From positions 1 to 64,000 of the forward strand of contig JABGYH010000001.1 of the NCBI GenBank assembly GCA_018675335.1: a DNA stretch of 64,000 nt. Direction: 5' to 3'. Both the position numbers and the translations under genes were made by a program. The notes below the pieces were generated by a model. It was not told the DNA's origin. It ran no database searches and saw only the letters and a list, made by a program, of their open reading frames with translations. Position 1 is the stretch's first letter, and each line of letters starts with the position of its first letter. Shown piece after piece: positions 36,270-45,108 of this stretch. The stretch is from Candidatus Woesearchaeota archaeon (GTDB taxonomy: Archaea > Nanobdellota > Nanobdellia > Woesearchaeales > UBA11576).

Positions 36270-37706
36270 ATGAATAATAGTATGAACAATAACATAACTA
36301 ATATGAAAAGTACGTTACAAAAAGTAACAGATAATGAATGGATTTTACCAAAAACTTCTCGCGAAGGAATGCTCGTTGATGCAAAAATTTTTGGCAATCA
36401 ATTTATTGTAGATGGCCTTGAAGAAAATGCAATTAATCAATTAACCAATGTTGCAATGCTACCAGGAGTAGTAGGTCCAGTTTGTGCAATGCCTGATGCT
36501 CACGTAGGTTATGGACTCCCAATGGGTGCAATAGGTGCGTTTGATTCAGAAGAAGGAGTCATTAGTTGCGGGTGTACAGGATTTGACATTAATTGCGGAA
36601 TCAATCTTATTAGAACTAATCTAACCACTGACGAAGTTAAAGCAAAAATTCGACCTTTAATTGGAAAACTTTTTGAAAATGTTCCTTGCGGCGTTGGTAG
36701 CAAAGGACGACTAAGAGTTGCTCCAGAAAAATTCAATGATGTTCTTTTTGGCGGTGTCGATTGGTGTATCGAAAATGGATACGGCATTGATAAAGATAAA
36801 AAAAATACTGAAGAACTAGGAAGAATGAGCGGTGCTGATCCAACAAAAGTTAGCGATTTAGCATTAAAAAGAGGACGACCCCAGCTAGGAACTCTAGGAG
36901 CTGGAAATCATTTTTTAGAAATTCAACGAGTTGATCAAATTTTTAGTGATGAACATGCAAAAAAATATGGACTAGAAAAAGATAATGCCGCAATAATGTT
37001 ACATTGTGGAAGTAGAGGATTTGGTCATCAAGTAGCATCAGATTATTTAAAAATTCATGGAAAAGCTGCAGAAAAATATAACATTAAACTACCTGACAAA
37101 CAACTTGTTTGCGCACCAGTAAATTCTTCCGAAGGTCAAGATTATTTTAAAGCAATGCAATGCGCAGTTAATTATGCTTTTGCTAATCGTCTTGTTATGA
37201 CTCATTGGGTTCGTGAAACGTTTGAACAAATATTCAATAAAGATTGGGAAAGTATGGACATGCACACAGTTTATGCTCTAGCACATAACATTTGCAAATT
37301 AGAAGACCACACTGTTGATGGAAAAAAACGTAAATTGTATGTTCATAGAAAAGGAGCTACTAGAAGTTTCCCAAACACTCCTGTTTTAATCGCAGGAAGT
37401 ATGGGCACTGCATCATATGTTATGAGTGGAACTGAAGAATCAATGTTTAAATCATTTGGTTCAACTTGCCACGGTGCAGGAAGACTTATGTCAAGACATA
37501 AAGCAATTGATTCGTTTAAAGGTGAAGACATTAAAGCTAGTCTGTTAAAAAGAGGAATTGTTGCAAGATCTACAAGTCCAAAAGTTTTAGCTGAAGAAGC
37601 ACCTGATGCATACAAAGATATTGATCAAGTAATTGAATCAGTTCATAATGCAAATGTTTCAAGAAAAGTTGCAAGAATGACTCCTTTAGGCGTTGTTAAA
37701 GGATAA
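36270..37706 (+). CDS. rtcB: RNA-splicing ligase RtcB
   Basis: tRNA ligase that joins 2',3'-cyclic phosphate and 5'-OH ends, sealing exons after the splicing endonuclease removes archaeal tRNA introns. GAGGTGA precedes the ATG at 36270. Motifs: MPDAHVGYGLPMGAIGAF, CTGFDINCGI (metal-binding Asp and Cys), LGAGNHFLEIQ (His), HCGSRGFGHQ, GSMGTASYVMSG, and TCHGAGRLMSR with the guanylylated His. The length, 478, is normal. Three intron-containing tRNAs in this window are natural substrates. Confidence 0.97.
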   Translation: MNNSMNNNITNMKSTLQKVTDNEWILPKTSREGMLVDAKIFGNQFIVDGLEENAINQLTNVAMLPGVVGPVCAMPDAHVGYGLPMGAIGAFDSEEGVISCGCTGFDINCGINLIRTNLTTDEVKAKIRPLIGKLFENVPCGVGSKGRLRVAPEKFNDVLFGGVDWCIENGYGIDKDKKNTEELGRMSGADPTKVSDLALKRGRPQLGTLGAGNHFLEIQRVDQIFSDEHAKKYGLEKDNAAIMLHCGSRGFGHQVASDYLKIHGKAAEKYNIKLPDKQLVCAPVNSSEGQDYFKAMQCAVNYAFANRLVMTHWVRETFEQIFNKDWESMDMHTVYALAHNICKLEDHTVDGKKRKLYVHRKGATRSFPNTPVLIAGSMGTASYVMSGTEESMFKSFGSTCHGAGRLMSRHKAIDSFKGEDIKASLLKRGIVARSTSPKVLAEEAPDAYKDIDQVIESVHNANVSRKVARMTPLGVVKG

Positions 37707-37796
37707 ATCTAAACACAAAAAAATAAACAACTTAAATTTTTTATTTTTTTAAATTTTTTAAAACTCAAGTTAACTTATCCATTTTACTTTTTTATC

Positions 37797-38570
37797 TTAT
37801 TCTTCACAATGATCCCACATAAATTGAAAGAATTTTCGATATCCATCGGCAAGTTTTTTGCTTTTGAGTACAAACTGTAATGGCTCTTCATGTAAATGTC
37901 CAACGCCAACGCCAACACCAACAAAAGTTACAACATAGTCCCCAAATATATCAACTGCAGTTAGACTTGAATATTTTTTTGGTAAAAACTTATACGGCTT
38001 ACCTACCAGTTTCAAAATTTCTGGTTTTTGTGTTTTAACTTCATGATCAAATAAATGTTTAAATTTTATTCCTGCTTTTTTTCGTTCTCGTTCAAATCTA
38101 GGTAAAAAATGTTTCAATCTAGGATCTAACCAAAACGCTTTAGCACCAATAAAATAAACTGTTTCTTTAGTTTTTAGAATATCTTGTAAGTAATTTTTGA
38201 ATCCATCAACTCCCCGATAAAAATATGCTTCTTCTTTTTCTTGCACTAAATCATATTTTGCTTGCATTTCAGGCAAAACTACATTTATTCGTTCTTCTTT
38301 TTCTTTAATTAGTTCTAACAACCTGCGAGGATTTGATGCTTTGAATTGTTTTTCTCCTTTTACAAAAAGTTCTGAAGATAGACCTTTACCTATAAGTTTT
38401 GCAAGCGCATCATATACATTCCTCCTATGAACCCCAGATTTTAATGAAATTGTTTGTACAGAGGATTCTCCTAGTTGCAAAAGTGCCTCATAAACTCTGG
38501 ATTCATTCGGGCTAAGTCCCAATTCTCGCAATAGCTCTTCATACATAAAACCCACTCCATCTAACTTCAT
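37797..38570 (-). CDS. TrmB-family transcriptional regulator
   Basis: The 257-residue protein (249 if the second Met is used) has a winged helix (LLRELGLSPNESRVYEALLQ, ISLKSGVHRRNVYDALAKLIGKGL), a linker, and an effector module starting YFYRGVDGFKNYLQDIL and ending YRKFFQFMWDH. It is divergent from the sodium/solute symporter gene, and a near-perfect 16-bp palindrome lies between its TATA box and the start. It therefore probably represses itself and may control the transporter in response to its solute. Confidence 0.88.
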   Translation of the reverse strand: MKLDGVGFMYEELLRELGLSPNESRVYEALLQLGESSVQTISLKSGVHRRNVYDALAKLIGKGLSSELFVKGEKQFKASNPRRLLELIKEKEERINVVLPEMQAKYDLVQEKEEAYFYRGVDGFKNYLQDILKTKETVYFIGAKAFWLDPRLKHFLPRFERERKKAGIKFKHLFDHEVKTQKPEILKLVGKPYKFLPKKYSSLTAVDIFGDYVVTFVGVGVGVGHLHEEPLQFVLKSKKLADGYRKFFQFMWDHCEE

Positions 38571-38590
38571 TTATAAACATTTCGAATTTT

Positions 38591-38606
38591 GGTGGCGATC
38601 ACCACC
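38591..38606. promoter_or_regulatory. Palindromic operator candidate for the TrmB gene
   Basis: GGTGGCGATCACCACC is a 16-bp palindrome with one mismatched pair. On the minus strand it lies directly downstream of the TATA box (complement of 38611-38620), at the expected transcription start, a classic repressor position. GGTGG/CCACC half-sites recur at 38630-38636 and in the next palindrome. Confidence 0.55.
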
Positions 38607-38648
38607 GCCAATATTTAAATACATTCTCAACCACCAACAATACAGAGT

Positions 38649-38673
38649 AACCACTCAACAGTGGTTTAAATAA
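38649..38673. promoter_or_regulatory. Inverted repeat and TATA box before the symporter gene
   Basis: AACCACT-CAAC-AGTGGTT (38649-38666) is a perfect 7-bp inverted repeat overlapping the TATA-like box GTTTAAATAA (38664-38673) of the plus-strand symporter gene. Binding here would block transcription factor access. Its half-sites resemble those of the 38591-38606 palindrome, suggesting one regulator for both. Confidence 0.5.
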
Positions 38674-38751
38674 AAAAACTAACAAAAATACTCACAACAC
38701 ACATCACAAAAAAAAAGAAAAAAAAAGAAAAAAAACATAGAGGTAAAAAAA

Positions 38752-40209
38752 ATGAGTTATATATCACCAGAAAACGGATATTTATTCCTGGTATTATTTG
38801 GCCTAGGAATGATTGCAATTACATATTTTTTCACTAAACTAAAAACTAAACAAACAAAAGAAAGTTTTCTTGTTGCAAATAGACAAGTAGGCTGGTTTAT
38901 TGGAGGTGCAAGTATTGCAGCTTCTTGGATTTGGGCTCCCGCATTATTTGTATCAGTACAATTAGCATATCAAAAAGGAATTGCAGGAGTTTTTTGGTTT
39001 ACAGTTCCAAATATACTCGCATTAGCTATGTTTGCATTGCTAGCTCCAAAAATTAGAAAAAAATTACCAAAAGGTTTTACCCTACCCCAATTTATCAAAC
39101 ACAAATTAAAAAGTGAACGAGTTCATAAAATGTATTTGATCCCTTACTTTTTTTATCAAATTATGGCAATAACTGTTCAACTTTTTGCAGGCGGAGGATT
39201 ATTATCGTTGTTAACTGGAATACCCTTAATAATTACAATGCCCATTTTAGCAATAATTGCTTTGTCGTATACATTAATGTCAGGTCTTAAAGCATCAATC
39301 ATTACTGATTTTATTCAACTAACATTAATTTTTACAATTAGAGCAGCCCTACTTCCCTGGGTTTGGAGTCTTGCAGGAGGAACAAGTGCAATAAATCTTG
39401 GCCTAGGAGGACTAGCAAACATAAGAGATATGTTCAATCCAGGAATTGCATTTTCATTTGGAATTGTTACAGCAATAGGATTATTTGCAGGAGCAATATC
39501 AGATCAGCAATATTGGCAAAGAAGTTTTGCAATAAAAAAAGATCAGTTAAAAAAAGCATTTATTTTTGGAGCAATACTATTTGGAATTGTTCCCCTAGCT
39601 TTATCAACACTGGGATTTTTAGCTGCAAATCCCGAATTAGCAATCCAACTACCTGCAGGAATTGATGCATCAATGATTGGAGTTCAAACAGTTGCAACAT
39701 TTCTTCCTAGTTGGGCGACATTATTATTTGTAATTATGTTACTTGCAGGTTTAAGTTCAACTCTTGATTCAGGTCTTTCAGCAATAACTTCATTGTGGAT
39801 TACAGACATAAAACAATCAAACAATAAATTCAGTTTAACTGATTCAACAATAATTAAATCCGCAAGAAAAGCAATGATTGGATTTACAGTAGTTGGTTTA
39901 TCAATCGCGTTAGGCGTGTTATATATCCCAAGTTTTGGTCTTCAACATTTATGGTGGATATTTAACACAATCGCAGCATGCATTGCAACTCCCACCATAC
40001 TTAGTCTTTATTGGAATAACTTGAGTGAAAGAGGAGTTTTTTGGGGTGTTTTAGTAGCTTTTATTGTAGGGATTCCGTTTTTCATTTATGGAAACTTAAT
40101 AGATAACCCCATTTGGATTGTGATGTCCTCTTTATTCATAATTGGAATTAGTACCCTTTTTTGTGTCTTACTAAAAAAAAGAACACAGCTAAAACCAACA
40201 CCACAATAA
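38752..40209 (+). CDS. Sodium:solute symporter (SSS family)
   Basis: Integral membrane Na+-coupled transporter, 485 aa, with about 13 hydrophobic segments. Typical features: the early ANRQVGWFIGGASIAASWIWAPALF (substrate/sodium site region, TM2), a long helix with LIPYFFYQIMAITVQLFAGG, SGLKASIITDFIQL, SDQQYWQR (a strong family motif, found in PutP-like proteins as D-Q-W-Q), and LLAGLSSTLDSGLSAIT. Substrate may be proline, another amino acid or a sugar; it cannot be read. GAGGTAAA precedes the ATG. Likely controlled by the divergent TrmB. Confidence 0.92.
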   Translation: MSYISPENGYLFLVLFGLGMIAITYFFTKLKTKQTKESFLVANRQVGWFIGGASIAASWIWAPALFVSVQLAYQKGIAGVFWFTVPNILALAMFALLAPKIRKKLPKGFTLPQFIKHKLKSERVHKMYLIPYFFYQIMAITVQLFAGGGLLSLLTGIPLIITMPILAIIALSYTLMSGLKASIITDFIQLTLIFTIRAALLPWVWSLAGGTSAINLGLGGLANIRDMFNPGIAFSFGIVTAIGLFAGAISDQQYWQRSFAIKKDQLKKAFIFGAILFGIVPLALSTLGFLAANPELAIQLPAGIDASMIGVQTVATFLPSWATLLFVIMLLAGLSSTLDSGLSAITSLWITDIKQSNNKFSLTDSTIIKSARKAMIGFTVVGLSIALGVLYIPSFGLQHLWWIFNTIAACIATPTILSLYWNNLSERGVFWGVLVAFIVGIPFFIYGNLIDNPIWIVMSSLFIIGISTLFCVLLKKRTQLKPTPQ

Positions 40210-40370
40210 AATTTTTTCTTTTTTAATTATATTATTTGAGTTTTTTGTACTCCAACAATTATTGTACTCCCCAAATATTAGTTTTTTAAAACTAACCACT
40301 CCATTTTTAAATCATATTCTGTGTAAACTAAAAATCTTTATAAACTCAAATTCTTCTTGGAAGTAATACC

Positions 40371-41366
40371 ATGATATTAAACAAAAGAGTGGAAATTAAA
40401 GGATTAATGCTAGCAATTTTTGTGGCTATCATAATTATTGCAGTGGTTGCTTGCAAACCAATGGTTGTAGAGCAAATTAATGTTTCTGGAGAAAGTATTA
40501 ATTCCAATTTAAGTACAGAACCAAATCCAGGACCGATTATGACTCCTAAACAAAAAGCATTAGAATTATTACAATTAGATCCTACTGCAGAAATAGATGA
40601 TGCACTAATTCCTCTTTTGATAAAAATGAAATCTGCAAAATCTACAACATTCAATTATTCTCAAGATAATTCCGACCAAGATAGTTTTAAGTATTTTGTT
40701 GCAGGAAGAGATTTTAAAGTAGTACTTCCAGAAACAAGAAATCTTGCAGGAATTAATAATTCTGAATTTGATGTTGTTTTTTGCGATAGAGTAACTGAAA
40801 CTTGTTATACTTATTGTACTGAAGATATTTGTAGTGAAAAAGATTTAATGGCAAATAAAATTGATTATGAATATTTTGAAATTAAATTTCCTACAGAGTA
40901 TTTGAATTCATTAACTAAAGCAAAAATTGTTGAAGAAACAACTTATGGCAAATTTGATGTTGTGGTAGTTGAGTTTGAATCTCCCTCATCAAATGGACGA
41001 ATGTTCATGCAAAGTTATTCTGGTTTTCCTCTAAAAATATTTATTGAATCTCAAAACACAACAGATGTTATCGAATTTAAAGAATTCATGTTTGATAATG
41101 TTAAATTAAAAGATGTTTTAATTCCTTCAAAAGTTGTTTTAGAAGATTTTTATGGGAAAGGAGATTATATTACTTTACTGGGGAGCCAATTAAGCCAAGC
41201 AGATGAAAGAAATTTCGAAACAGTTGTTGCTAAAGCTAAAGGAATTAAATATTCTGAAGCACGCGAACTTTTAGAAGAAAAAGGAATTGATGTAGTTTGG
41301 GACGAAATAACTAAAATAGATCAAGAAGCAACAAATAAATTGACTCAAACACAAGTGATTCAATAA
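40371..41366 (+). CDS. Putative lipoprotein
   Basis: A signal sequence (GLMLAIFVAIIIIAVVAC) with lipobox VVAC is followed by a Ser/Asn-rich linker. A 270-residue beta-rich domain follows, with a CDRVTETCYTYCTEDIC cluster (possible disulfides). The C-terminal tail is helical and polar. It is likely anchored on the outer membrane face. The overall style (FKVVLPETRNLAGINNSEFDVVFC, later EEFMFDNVKLKDVLIPSKVV) recalls LolA/outer-membrane-carrier-like folds, but no family is recognised. Confidence 0.65.
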   Translation: MILNKRVEIKGLMLAIFVAIIIIAVVACKPMVVEQINVSGESINSNLSTEPNPGPIMTPKQKALELLQLDPTAEIDDALIPLLIKMKSAKSTTFNYSQDNSDQDSFKYFVAGRDFKVVLPETRNLAGINNSEFDVVFCDRVTETCYTYCTEDICSEKDLMANKIDYEYFEIKFPTEYLNSLTKAKIVEETTYGKFDVVVVEFESPSSNGRMFMQSYSGFPLKIFIESQNTTDVIEFKEFMFDNVKLKDVLIPSKVVLEDFYGKGDYITLLGSQLSQADERNFETVVAKAKGIKYSEARELLEEKGIDVVWDEITKIDQEATNKLTQTQVIQ

Positions 41367-41452
41367 ATTTTAAAAATATTTTTTATTTCTTCATTTAAAC
41401 TATTTTTTTTAAATTAATATTACCAAAATAACCTAAAAATAACAAGTAAAAT

Positions 41453-42085
41453 TTAAATCTCAAATATCTTCCCATGTTTTCCAACATTTATTACTCTGGT
41501 TTTTCCAACTTTCTCTTCAAGTCCTTCTGCTTCATGCACGTGACTACAAAGAACAATATCTGGTTGAAATTCATCTATTGCTTTTTTCAAACCTTTACTA
41601 CCAGGAATAAAATTTGATAATTTTTCCATTTTAGTATCTGAGGGATGTACATGTGAAACCAATATTGTTTTTGGCAAGTACTTTACTTTTTGAAATCCTT
41701 CTTTAAGCAAATCATGTATCTCTTTTTCATCTAATTGATGTAGTCCAATGTTTGCACCCCCACAACCAAATAATCCTACATCTTTATACCTGACACTATA
41801 TCCATGTAAATTTTTAACATCATATAATTCTGCTAAAAAATCAGCAGTAGCAACAGTTTCATGATTTCCAGGAATTAATAAAACTCGTTTTCCTTTTTTT
41901 ACAAATGGACCAACAATATTGTCAGTACTTTGTTCAGCCATAGTAAGATCACCACAAAGAACTACTAAATCCACATTTTCTTTCTCTGCTCTATCTGCTA
42001 ATTGTCGAACTAAAGTGATATCCCCATGAATATCTCCAGTTGCAAGTATTTTCAATTTTTTATGTTCTGATTTTTTTAAATCCAT
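41453..42085 (-). CDS. Calcineurin-like metallophosphoesterase
   Basis: The start at 42085 is supported by AGGTTGAT upstream; the longer frame adds nine residues. Metal motifs are all visible: ATGDIHGD (DxH), LVVLCGDLTM (GDxx), IPGNHE (GNHE), SHVHPSD and CSHVHEAEGL (final H-x-H). 210 residues fits small archaeal phosphoesterases of YfcE-like type acting on phosphodiesters. It is downstream of a 22-bp tandem repeat and Sua5. Confidence 0.88.
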   Translation of the reverse strand: MDLKKSEHKKLKILATGDIHGDITLVRQLADRAEKENVDLVVLCGDLTMAEQSTDNIVGPFVKKGKRVLLIPGNHETVATADFLAELYDVKNLHGYSVRYKDVGLFGCGGANIGLHQLDEKEIHDLLKEGFQKVKYLPKTILVSHVHPSDTKMEKLSNFIPGSKGLKKAIDEFQPDIVLCSHVHEAEGLEEKVGKTRVINVGKHGKIFEI

Positions 42086-42117
42086 AATTATCAACCTAAA
42101 AATTCTTATCATTAAGT

Positions 42118-42183
42118 AATATTAATCTTATCTCCACACAATATTAATCTTATCCCCACACAATATTAATCTAACCCTCATGC
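42118..42183. repeat. Tandem repeat, three 22-bp units
   Basis: Units at 42118-42139, 42140-42161 and 42162-42183 share AATATTAATCTTATCnCCACAC. The first two differ by one base and the third diverges in its second half. It lies upstream of the phosphoesterase start. It may be a regulatory array or a neutral slippage repeat. Confidence 0.75.
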
Positions 42184-42215
42184 AGCATCAATCAATATTA
42201 TTAAACTAATTATAA

Positions 42216-42809
42216 TTATCTTTTTATAATTACTTCTTTATCTGTTGTTAAATTTATTATTGTCGAAGGAGTTCCAGTTAAGATCCCGTCTGAAGCCACA
42301 AATCCAACTTTATCAAGCATGTCTGAAACTAATTTTGCAGGATCACTAACAACTTCTTGTCCAGATATATTTGCACTCGTTGTAACAATTGGATTCCCAT
42401 ACTCGCAAACAAACTCACTTATCCAATGATTAGGGATTCTAACACCCAATGTTCCAGGAAATTCTTTATTGACTTCAGGAGAAATAACTTCAAGTCCTTT
42501 TTGATTTAATTTAAATATTAAAGTATACGGTCCAGGTAACTTTTCTAACCAAACAAACCCACTACCACTAACTTCACAGTGATCTAAAATCCATTGTTTT
42601 GAAGGCGCTATAACTGAAAATGCCATACCTTGTCGATTTTTAGCAGTTTTAACATTCTCAACCGCAGATTTAATAGTTGCATCACAACCTAACCCATATA
42701 TTGTATCTGTAGGATATACAAATATAGCTCCTTTTGACAATACATTAAATAACTCTAATTTATTCTCAAAAACGGTTTGTTTTACATAAAAACTATCATT
42801 TAAAGCCAT
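42216..42809 (-). CDS. sua5: Threonylcarbamoyl-AMP synthase (Sua5/YrdC)
   Basis: Makes L-threonylcarbamoyl-AMP from threonine, bicarbonate and ATP, the first step of the universal t6A37 modification of ANN-decoding tRNAs. Motifs: FVYPTDTIYGLGCDA (28-42), TAKNRQGMAFSVIAPS, PGPYTLIFKL, LGVRIPNHW, and PIVTTSANISGQEVV. The length, 197, corresponds to the YrdC-domain-only form without the C-terminal Sua5 domain. TATA-like ATATTTAAATG lies upstream, so it may be leaderless. Confidence 0.94.
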   Translation of the reverse strand: MALNDSFYVKQTVFENKLELFNVLSKGAIFVYPTDTIYGLGCDATIKSAVENVKTAKNRQGMAFSVIAPSKQWILDHCEVSGSGFVWLEKLPGPYTLIFKLNQKGLEVISPEVNKEFPGTLGVRIPNHWISEFVCEYGNPIVTTSANISGQEVVSDPAKLVSDMLDKVGFVASDGILTGTPSTIINLTTDKEVIIKR

Positions 42810-42967
42810 ATATCAAGTTTTGACCTATCCATATTTAAATGTGTCCCTTATAAACTACGCTCCCCCTACAACCTAATTACGCATAACCTGCAACTTAATT
42901 CACTCAATAACTTAATCAACACAAGAACTTAATCATAATTAAATAACTAATAGAAATAAGAAAAAAA

Positions 42968-43180
42968 TTAATTGTTCATTACAACAACCTTTCTACCTGA
43001 GTTTCTACTACTCACCCTAAACCAAAGTTCTGAAGGTGAAATAAACTCTTTGTATACTTTAGGATCATGACCTCCCACAATATGTAGATGTTTACTGGAT
43101 TTATCAGCAAAGCTCTTTTCAAATTCCTGAAAAAATTGCGTTCTTTCAAAATCTTTTGATTTTTTAAATTTTTTTACCAT
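42968..43180 (-). CDS. Small basic hypothetical protein
   Basis: I chose the ATG at 43180 (MVKKFKKSKDFERTQFF) because GAGGGGTGAG stands before it, giving 70 residues. The protein is basic and ends RNSGRKVVVMNN. It sits just downstream of another tiny gene (43238-43378) on the same strand, a probable operon of small proteins reading away from cdc6. No family recognised. Confidence 0.5.
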   Translation of the reverse strand: MVKKFKKSKDFERTQFFQEFEKSFADKSSKHLHIVGGHDPKVYKEFISPSELWFRVSSRNSGRKVVVMNN

Positions 43181-43237
43181 ATACTCACCCCTCGCACATA
43201 ACTTAATTAAATACATTTTACTCACTCACACATTAAT

Positions 43238-43378
43238 TTATTCGCTAAATTGATTATCAAAACTATCTAATGGACGATCCATACAATTTGCAGATTTTTC
43301 AGTAATTTGTCTCCAAAATAGATCTTCTATAGTGCTTAATCTCACATCAGATGGATCATATTGTTGTGTTCCTATCAT
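43238..43378 (-). CDS. Very small hypothetical protein (46 aa)
   Basis: The frame starts MIGTQQYDPSDVRLSTIEDL, continues FWRQITEKSANCMDRP and ends NQFSE. GAGGTGAAATAA lies just before the ATG, a near-ideal ribosome binding site, which makes translation likely. It is acidic and helical, upstream of 42968-43180 and immediately next to the candidate origin region. Confidence 0.5.
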   Translation of the reverse strand: MIGTQQYDPSDVRLSTIEDLFWRQITEKSANCMDRPLDSFDNQFSE

Positions 43379-43449
43379 TTATTTCACCTCATTCATTTTT
43401 TTTAGATCAATTAAACCACAAAAAAATCTAAAAAATAATTTTTAAAAAA

Positions 43450-43600
43450 TTTGTTTGGCAACAATGTTCATAATTCATAATGTGCTAGAATCAGTTTATA
43501 TAGCTCACCCGCACCAATGTCCAGTGTCCAATGAAACTCGCACAGCACTAAAACATAAAATTCATTGTCCAGACACCAAATAACCACAGGACAACAAAAA
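43450..43600. other. Candidate replication-origin region beside cdc6
   Basis: The 343-bp gap before cdc6 contains a GC-richer patch with repeated TGTCCAG sequences: 43517-43536 (AATGTCCAGTGTCCAATGAA) and 43564-43577 (ATTGTCCAGACACC). CCAATGAA/TTCATTG also form an inverted repeat. TCCAATGAAAC resembles the mini-ORB core TCCAnTGGAAAC with one base missing. Archaeal origins usually lie next to cdc6 with an AT-rich unwinding element, which is present here at 43580-43700. The resemblance is partial. Confidence 0.4.
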
Positions 43601-43721
43601 TAAAATAAAAAATAAAATTAACTAAATATTATAAGAATTAATTAAATAACGCAACAAAAACTAATTACTAAATCAGATCTTTTCCCAAAACTATATAAAA
43701 AAGAAAAATTTCCATATTCCC

Positions 43722-44792
43722 ATGAGTTTATTTAAAGATACATTAGGTGCTTCTGAATCACTATTTAGAATGGAACAAGCCCTAGATTATGAGTTTTTAC
43801 CTAAACTATTACCATATAGAGAAAATGAACAATTTAGAATGGCCGCATGCATCAAGCCATTACTTCAAGGCCGTACAGGAAAAAATGTTTTTATTTATGG
43901 TGCTCCAGGAATTGGAAAAACCGCAGCTATGAAATTTGTTCTAAAAGAATTAGAAGAAGAAAGTGATGATGTTTATGTCATATATCTTAATTGTTGGCAA
44001 AAAAATACTACCTACAAAATCATTTTAGAAATTTGTGCTCAAATAGATTACAGATTTACTCAAAATAAAAAAACAGAAGAATTATTTAGAATTGTTAAAG
44101 ATGTTCTAAATAAAAAATCAGTAGTGTTTGCGTTTGATGAGATTGATAAAGTTGAAGATTTAGATTTTCTATATACTATTATTGAGGAGATTTTTAAAAA
44201 AACAATTTTTCTAATAACTAATTACAAAGAATGGTTAATTGATGCAGATCAAAGAGTAAAGTCAAGACTTATTCCTGAAATGATTGAATTTAAACAATAT
44301 AATGCGCAAGAAACATTCGGGATTTTAAAAGAAAGATTAGGCTATGCATTTGTTCCAGGAGTATGGGATGATGATGCATTTGTAGTTGCAGCAAATAAAG
44401 CAGGAGACTTAAAAGATATTCGCGCAGGATTAAATATTTTGAGAGAATCAGGTTTAACTGCAGAAAATTATTCTTCTAAAAAAATCACAAAAGAACATGT
44501 TCAAGAAACTTTAACTAAAATGGAAGAATTTTTTGTAAAAAAACCTGCAGATCTCGAAGATGACATGCAAACAATTTTAGCAATTATTCAAGATCACGAT
44601 GGGAAAAAAATTGGAGATATTTACAAAGTTTATCAAGAAAATGGCGGTAAAGCAATATACAAAACTTTTCAAAGAAGAATTCGAAAACTTTCAGATAATA
44701 AATATATCACTACTAAAACTATTTCAGGCGGTTCTGAAGGTAGAACAACTATTATCCACGTAAGTAAAATGAAAAAATTAACTGAGTTTTAA
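43722..44792 (+). CDS. cdc6: Orc1/Cdc6-type origin-binding AAA+ ATPase
   Basis: Replication initiator that binds origin recognition boxes and loads MCM. Motifs: Walker A GAPGIGKTA (60-68), Walker B VVFAFDEID (134-142), sensor 1 FLITNYKEW (163-171), then VKSRL with the arginine region (179-183), sensor 2-like AGDLKDIRAGLNIL, and a C-terminal winged helix (ILAIIQDHDGKKIGDIYKVY, FQRRIRKLSDNKYI). At 356 residues it is slightly short for Orc1/Cdc6 (about 380-410). Confidence 0.9.
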   Translation: MSLFKDTLGASESLFRMEQALDYEFLPKLLPYRENEQFRMAACIKPLLQGRTGKNVFIYGAPGIGKTAAMKFVLKELEEESDDVYVIYLNCWQKNTTYKIILEICAQIDYRFTQNKKTEELFRIVKDVLNKKSVVFAFDEIDKVEDLDFLYTIIEEIFKKTIFLITNYKEWLIDADQRVKSRLIPEMIEFKQYNAQETFGILKERLGYAFVPGVWDDDAFVVAANKAGDLKDIRAGLNILRESGLTAENYSSKKITKEHVQETLTKMEEFFVKKPADLEDDMQTILAIIQDHDGKKIGDIYKVYQENGGKAIYKTFQRRIRKLSDNKYITTKTISGGSEGRTTIIHVSKMKKLTEF

Positions 44793-44855
44793 AATTCAAA
44801 AAAATAACTCATTTCAAAAGATTTAAATATTACTTAAGCAACTTCTAAATTCATT

Positions 44856-44924
44856 ATGAAAACCGATTTAATTGAGGCTCAGGCGCAGTCAAGCGCTGAT
44901 TGTATTCATTGTTGGCCAAACTGA
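44856..44924 (+). CDS. Short ORF carrying the first copy of a 36-nt hairpin repeat
   Basis: A 22-codon frame (MKTDLIEAQAQSSADCIHCW then PN) lies about 26 nt after a TATA box (GATTTAAATATT, 44819-44830), so it could start a leaderless RNA. Its core DNA (44874-44909) recurs at 45445-45480 in another short ORF. A TTG at 44872 opens a +1 frame that gives RLRRSQALIVFIVG. The changes between copies suggest RNA rather than peptide conservation. Coding status is uncertain. Confidence 0.25.
   Translation: MKTDLIEAQAQSSADCIHCWPN
44874..44909 (+). repeat. 36-nt GC-rich hairpin repeat, copy 1
   Basis: 31 of 36 positions match 45445-45480. GCGC...GCGC arms enclose a six-base loop (AGTCAA here, AAGAAA in copy 2); the arms are identical and the loop varies. 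It stands out by GC content. Confidence 0.6.
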
Positions 44925-45024
44925 TTCTAATAGCATTGCGTTTCAAAAATTAAGTTCTAGCTTAAGCGCTCAAGTAAAAAATAAAACATACAAAATTCTA
45001 AATAAAGTTTCAAGCTCAAAAAAT

Positions 45025-45043
45025 GGCGGTAGTCGTATAACGG
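45025..45043 (+). pseudogene. tRNA-His 5' fragment
   Basis: This 19-nt stretch (GGCGGTAGTCGTATAACGG) is identical to the 5' acceptor and D-arm start of the intact tRNA-His gene at 45109 and shares three flanking A/T bases before it. It stops being tRNA-like after the D-loop GG and has no anticodon arm, so it is a remnant, not a working gene. Confidence 0.7.
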
Positions 45044-45108
45044 CAATTGGTTATGCTCAATTGATACGCAAAATAATTTTCTTCACTTCGTTCATCAAGA
45101 TTACAAAT

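Noticed and set aside
39363-39665. 100-codon frame inside the symporter gene
   Set aside because: Different frame in the same strand as the conserved transporter; no independent signals.
42118-42183. CRISPR array
   Set aside because: Units are direct tandem copies without spacers, and no cas genes are near.
45025-45043. tRNA-His 5' half as one part of a split tRNA
   Set aside because: No anticodon arm or complementary partner joins it to the 3' fragment, and an intact tRNA-His gene is present; treated as a remnant.
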